Of a stretch of 64,000 nt of DNA, positions 62,259 through 64,000 are shown piece by piece (position 1 is the first letter of the stretch; every line of letters begins with the position of its first letter). The position numbers were made by a program, and so were the translations under genes. Location: positions 46,865 through 110,864 of the forward strand of contig JAWLAB010000007.1 in assembly GCA_041395665.1 (NCBI GenBank), given 5' to 3'. The notes under the pieces are model-generated. The model made no database searches. It had not been told where the DNA came from and saw only the letters and a list, made by a program, of their open reading frames with translations. This stretch comes from Pseudomonadales bacterium. GTDB lineage: Bacteria; Pseudomonadota; Gammaproteobacteria; Pseudomonadales; UBA7239.

Positions 62259-63041
62259 ATGGCAGGTAAAACTTTTCGTGTGATCACTGCCAACACCAAT
62301 GGCATTCGTTCCGCTGCTAAAAAAGGTTTTTTTGATTGGCTGCAAACGCAAGATGCGGATGTGGTGTGCGTACAAGAAACCAAGGCGCAGCGCGAGCAAC
62401 TTGAGGACGCGCTGTTTCATCCGCAGGGTTATCACTGCCAGTATTTTGATGCCGAGAAAAAAGGCTACAGCGGCACGGCTTTATATTCGAAACAAAAACC
62501 GGATCAAGTGATTACCGGCTTGGGTTGGCAATCAGCCGATACCGAAGGTCGCTACCTGCAAGCTGATTTTGGTGATTTGTCCGTTGTGTCTTTGTATCTG
62601 CCTTCTGGTTCCAGCAGTGAACAGGCGCAGCAAAAAAAGTTTGAGTTTCTCGATTTGTATTTGCCGGTGCTGAAAAAACAAATCAGCGATGGCCGTCAAT
62701 ACATACTCTGCGGTGATTGGAACATTGCGCACAAACCGATAGATTTGAAAAACTGGAAATCTAATCAAAAAAATTCCGGCTTCTTGCCGGAAGAGCGCGC
62801 GTGGTTGGATGTGTTGTTTGATGAGCTGGGTTGGGTAGATGCTTTTCGCGCTATCAACAACGAAGCCGATCAATACACTTGGTGGTCGAATCGCGGCGCA
62901 GCGTGGGATAAAAATGTCGGGTGGCGTATTGATTACCAAATCGTCACGCCCGCATTGCGCGATAAAGTCAAACGCGTGGAGATTTACAAAGCGGAACGGT
63001 TTTCTGATCACGCGCCGCTGATTATGGATTATGTTTTTTAG
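62259..63041 (+). CDS. xth: Exodeoxyribonuclease III (XthA/ExoA family)
   Basis: A 260-residue EEP-fold nuclease. RVITANTNGIRSAAKKGFFD carries the first Asn. VVCVQETKAQREQLED has the metal-binding Glu. YILCGDWNIAHKPIDLKN holds Asp-Asn, and the C-terminal RFSDHAPLIMDY has the catalytic Asp-His. It is an AP endonuclease and 3'-5' exonuclease in base-excision repair. It lies 14 nt after trpC. Confidence 0.96.
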   Translation: MAGKTFRVITANTNGIRSAAKKGFFDWLQTQDADVVCVQETKAQREQLEDALFHPQGYHCQYFDAEKKGYSGTALYSKQKPDQVITGLGWQSADTEGRYLQADFGDLSVVSLYLPSGSSSEQAQQKKFEFLDLYLPVLKKQISDGRQYILCGDWNIAHKPIDLKNWKSNQKNSGFLPEERAWLDVLFDELGWVDAFRAINNEADQYTWWSNRGAAWDKNVGWRIDYQIVTPALRDKVKRVEIYKAERFSDHAPLIMDYVF

Positions 63042-63057
63042 GGTGTGAGTAGGGGTG

Positions 63058-63351
63058 TTATGTTAAGCGTGAAGCCCAGTAACTTGGCTTCTGATGACAA
63101 TGCATCACAGCAAGAATCAAAATATGGTCTGGAAAAGTGGCATACAAAATCGCATACGGAAATACGCGAGTAAGACGCCGGCGAACCGGTGCTTCTAATT
63201 CAGGCCACATAGTTGGCGCAGACAAAATGCTGTCAATTGCACTTTCAACACTGTCGATGAAGCGAGCACCTAAACCTACTTGTTGTGATTCGTAATATAG
63301 GATGGCTTGCTCAAATTCCGTTTGAGCATCAGGGTGAAAGCGAAGATTCAT
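63058..63351 (-). CDS. ParE/RelE-superfamily toxin
   Basis: A 97-residue protein starting MNLRFHPDAQTEFEQAILYY. The pattern F-H-P-x-A-x-x-E-x-x-x-A-x-x-Y-Y and the later RRRLTRVFPYAILYATFPD are typical of ParE-like toxins. The target (gyrase or mRNA) cannot be told from sequence. It overlaps the antitoxin gene by 4 nt. Confidence 0.9.
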   Translation of the reverse strand: MNLRFHPDAQTEFEQAILYYESQQVGLGARFIDSVESAIDSILSAPTMWPELEAPVRRRLTRVFPYAILYATFPDHILILAVMHCHQKPSYWASRLT

Positions 63352-63581
63352 TGTTGGATGAGGTTACGCGCTCTAGCCAGCACAACATCGCCAGGGATGC
63401 TTTCAACTTTGTCTGAGCGAATTTCTTCTAATCTGCGCAGTGCTTCCGTCGCCCAGATATCGCGAATCTCTGGATCGGTTATCGGATCAAGGCTTTCAAC
63501 TAATCGATCAGCCAACAACGCTCTCGCTTCACTGGGAAGAGAAAGTGCTACTTCGGTGATTTTTTCAACAGGGATAGCCAT
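63348..63581 (-). CDS. Addiction-module antitoxin (ParE partner)
   Basis: A 77-residue protein. The block IPVEKITEVALSLPSEARAL followed by LADRLVESLD is the 'putative addiction module component' family that pairs with ParE/RelE toxins. The tail (IPGDVVLARARNLIQQ) would wrap the toxin. It lies at the left of the GC-rich right-edge segment. Confidence 0.88.
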   Translation of the reverse strand: MAIPVEKITEVALSLPSEARALLADRLVESLDPITDPEIRDIWATEALRRLEEIRSDKVESIPGDVVLARARNLIQQ

Positions 63582-64000
63582 GCCCGCAGGTTACTCTGAA
63601 AAGAAAAGCGACTCAATTATTCACATACAGCGAGCATGTTTTGTGGCAGATAAGTTACTGCCATTTATGCCCCCACTGAAAATTTGAGATGCCCCCAGAA
63701 ATGCCCCCAAAAGAGTTAGAAACTGCTGGAGCAGCATGGATTCGTATGGAGTGATTATAAAGAAAAAGCCCGTGAAATCAAGGGCTTATGGAGGTTGCTG
63801 GAGTGCTATGGATAGTGAATTGGTGGTGGGATGGTACCCCGCACCAAACGACTATTGAAAGTACGGAATCGAAGCGCTGCGGGCTGCTGCGAACCCGTGC
63901 GAACCGGATCGAAAAGCCTGCCGGTACGCCCATCGGCACCGGACGATCAAGCAGGTTTTTCGGACTGATTGGTGGCCGGAATGCGGCCTCAACCCCGTTC
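63582..64000. other. Non-coding right edge, possible mobile-element boundary
   Basis: There is no convincing gene in 420 nt. ATGCCCCCA occurs three times between 63666 and 63711. Two imperfect 18-mers (TGCTGGAGCAGCATGGAT at 63724 and a 14/18 match at 63796) lie 72 nt apart and flank an AAGCCC/GGGCTT hairpin. Beyond ~63830 the sequence becomes GC-rich with different composition. Short GGGGGCAT repeats and a direct repeat are often seen beside tyrosine-integrase genes and attachment sites, but no integrase is inside the window. A minus-strand frame stays open for ~60 codons to the edge without recognisable content. Confidence 0.3.

Noticed and set aside
63600..64000. A tRNA or tmRNA gene at the right edge
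   Set aside because: No cloverleaf, anticodon arm or CCA end could be drawn.

Overview
The window comes from a gammaproteobacterium close to the Pseudomonadales/Cellvibrionales. This rests on gene content and order, not on a marker phylogeny. The order rsmI / lpoA-yraN, tsaC-hemF-aroE, pilT-pilU with divergent yggS-proC-yggT, glnE-ilvE-waaF-waaC-waaG-waaP, lysM / def-fmt-rsmB and trpG-trpD-trpC is typical of Pseudomonas-like chromosomes. Most of the window is ordinary, densely packed core genome.

Layout. 1-9 kb: an edge-truncated MBOAT acyltransferase, a small DUF6316-type protein, a SAM methyltransferase and a sulfatase, then rsmI and divergent lpoA-yraN-tsaC-hemF-aroE. 9.0-17.2 kb: an AT-richer insertion carrying a BRO-N/DinD-like protein and a type V-A CRISPR-Cas locus (cas12a-cas4-cas1-cas2, leader, then 23 repeats with 22 spacers). 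17.3-17.7 kb: a small junction zone with a short membrane protein gene, a 32-codon ORF resembling the P2 GpE tail protein, and one solitary 29-nt sequence that looks like a type I-E CRISPR repeat. 17.7-38 kb: HAD phosphatase, yggT, proC, yggS, pilT, pilU, htpX, an EamA transporter, coq7, a diguanylate cyclase, aroQ-accB-accC, tkt-epd, grpE-dnaK-dnaJ (with heat-shock-like promoters) and cytochrome c5. 38-51 kb: a PilB/GspE-like ATPase, glnE, ilvE, an orphaned PIN toxin, the LPS inner-core operon, rsuA-like and rsmC-like genes. 51-64 kb: LysM protein, def-fmt-rsmB, an acyl-CoA dehydrogenase, a triple DnaT-domain protein with a lambda-P-like protein and a uracil-DNA glycosylase, a VapBC module, trpGDC, xth, a ParE-type toxin-antitoxin pair and a GC-rich, possibly mobile-element-derived right edge.

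How the CRISPR genes work together: Cas12a carries the crRNA-processing triad (H831, K840, K857) and all RuvC/Nuc catalytic residues, so it should process its own pre-crRNA and cut DNA without a tracrRNA. Cas4-Cas1-Cas2 would supply new spacers. As given, cas2 is interrupted by a single-base frameshift in a T run. Four other genes (tkt, glnE, waaG and a P-loop kinase) also carry small indels while keeping clear homology in every frame, several in homopolymers. Some of these breaks may therefore be sequence errors rather than biology.
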